A DNA stretch of 64,000 nucleotides. Origin: Ricordea florida. Lineage: Eukaryota; Cnidaria; Anthozoa; Corallimorpharia; Ricordeidae. How positions within the stretch are numbered: the first letter of the stretch is position 1; every line of letters starts with the position of its first letter. Both the position numbers and the translations under genes were made by a program. The stretch lies in NCBI GenBank assembly GCA_949710005.1, contig OX453283.1:25699135-25763134 (forward strand), in the 5' to 3' direction. The notes beneath the pieces were generated by a model. That model was not told the origin of the DNA and did not search any database. It worked only from the letters and a program-made list of their open reading frames with translations. Shown here in pieces: positions 63,344 to 64,000 of this stretch.

Positions 63344-64000
63344 GTATGTTCATTTACTGCACTAATAGTTTAACACTTTCATTCTGAGATCTTGTCTTCA
63401 GGCCTTATATGAAATATGGTCAGAAATGCATCCAATGGCAGAACTCTACCATGTGTTTTGGCAGATTTAGTAGAAATGACAGATTTGGTGGAATTCTGCC
63501 ATATCTGCCGTTTCTACCATTTCAACCGTTGGATGGTCGTGGTTCAATTTTGTCCTATGTTGAAATTTTATTTTCCTTTTTTCCAAACTCATTATCATAC
63601 ATTACCATACCAAAAAAGAAAGGAAAGTAAAATTTAAACCAAGGAAAACATTGAACCACAACAAATGCCATAAGTGCCTTACACATTGCACAAAGGTGAA
63701 AGATAGCTGGCACAGGTAAACCTGACATGAGACATCTGATCACATCCATTCATGTGCTACATAAGTGATAAATTATTATTATTTTTATTTATGGGCAGTA
63801 TATCAACATCTGAATGCCAGATATAAAGCAAAAAGAACGTCAGGAGCTAGGTGGGAACCAGTGACAAGCCCTGCGTATAAATTTATTTTACAATAAAGAC
63901 GTGTGATAAAAAAGAGAATCAATTAAAATTTAAACAATTAATATTAAAAAATATTAAATTTTAAGATTTTATAAATCAGAAATGGTCTATACTTGATCTA
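63344..64000. other. Right window end, intron or intergenic
   Basis: Holds the MITE copy above and AT-rich sequence. A TTATTATTATTTTTATTTATGGGC stretch near 63,772 resembles a microsatellite remnant. No exon is supported. Confidence 0.4.
63540..63668. mobile_element. Hairpin MITE with TTCAATTTTTTCCTTGG arms, copy 2
   Basis: Same arms and loop (ATTATCATACATTACC), inverted relative to copy 1. Confidence 0.7.

Overview
The window looks like nuclear DNA of an anthozoan cnidarian, probably a stony coral, with a Polinton/Maverick-type virus-like element at its left end. The host call rests on intron-containing animal genes, many short hairpin (MITE-like) repeats and tRNA-derived SINEs of kinds I associate with coral genomes, and Polinton protein families I recall from cnidarian assemblies. 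No search was run, so the taxon is inference.

Region 1 (1 to about 12,540) is the right part of an AT-rich Polinton. It holds the C-terminal 437 residues of a protein-primed family B DNA polymerase (cut by the window edge), a retroviral-type integrase on the minus strand, a double-jelly-roll major capsid protein and an A32/FtsK-like packaging ATPase. A run of small coiled-coil and membrane proteins follows, then two large candidate virion proteins and three very AT-rich minus-strand genes, one encoding a SAP-like plus CHCC-repeat protein. Nearly every plus-strand gene carries the same box (TYTAAAGAT) 22-27 nt upstream of its ATG. The minus-strand genes carry a related but distinct box. GC-rich double-hairpin elements are scattered through the cassette, several of them inside reading frames. 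No adenovirus-type protease is visible; it could lie left of the window.

Region 2 (12.5-33.2 kb) is host DNA. A repeat (12,548-13,133) has a second, inverted copy at 39.6-41.2 kb. Then come PPP1R2 (protein phosphatase inhibitor 2, minus, four phase-consistent exons) and GCAT (glycine C-acetyltransferase, minus, twelve phase-consistent exons, 433 aa). Introns of both genes carry the same ~108 bp minisatellite.

Region 3 (33.4-50.3 kb) is plus-strand. BET1 (a SNARE, four exons) starts head-to-head with GCAT about 250 bp away. It is followed by a 15-exon gene for a ~522-residue, mostly disordered, Lys/Ser-rich protein I do not recognise.

Region 4 (52.2-64 kb) holds B4GAT1 (beta-1,4-glucuronyltransferase 1, minus, at least seven exons) head-to-head with the 5' end of an unidentified plus-strand gene that runs off the window. 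The rest is introns and spacers packed with MITEs, SINEs, minisatellites and retroelement tails. Several have resolvable target-site duplications (TTA/TAA, TTAA, 6 bp, 5 bp).
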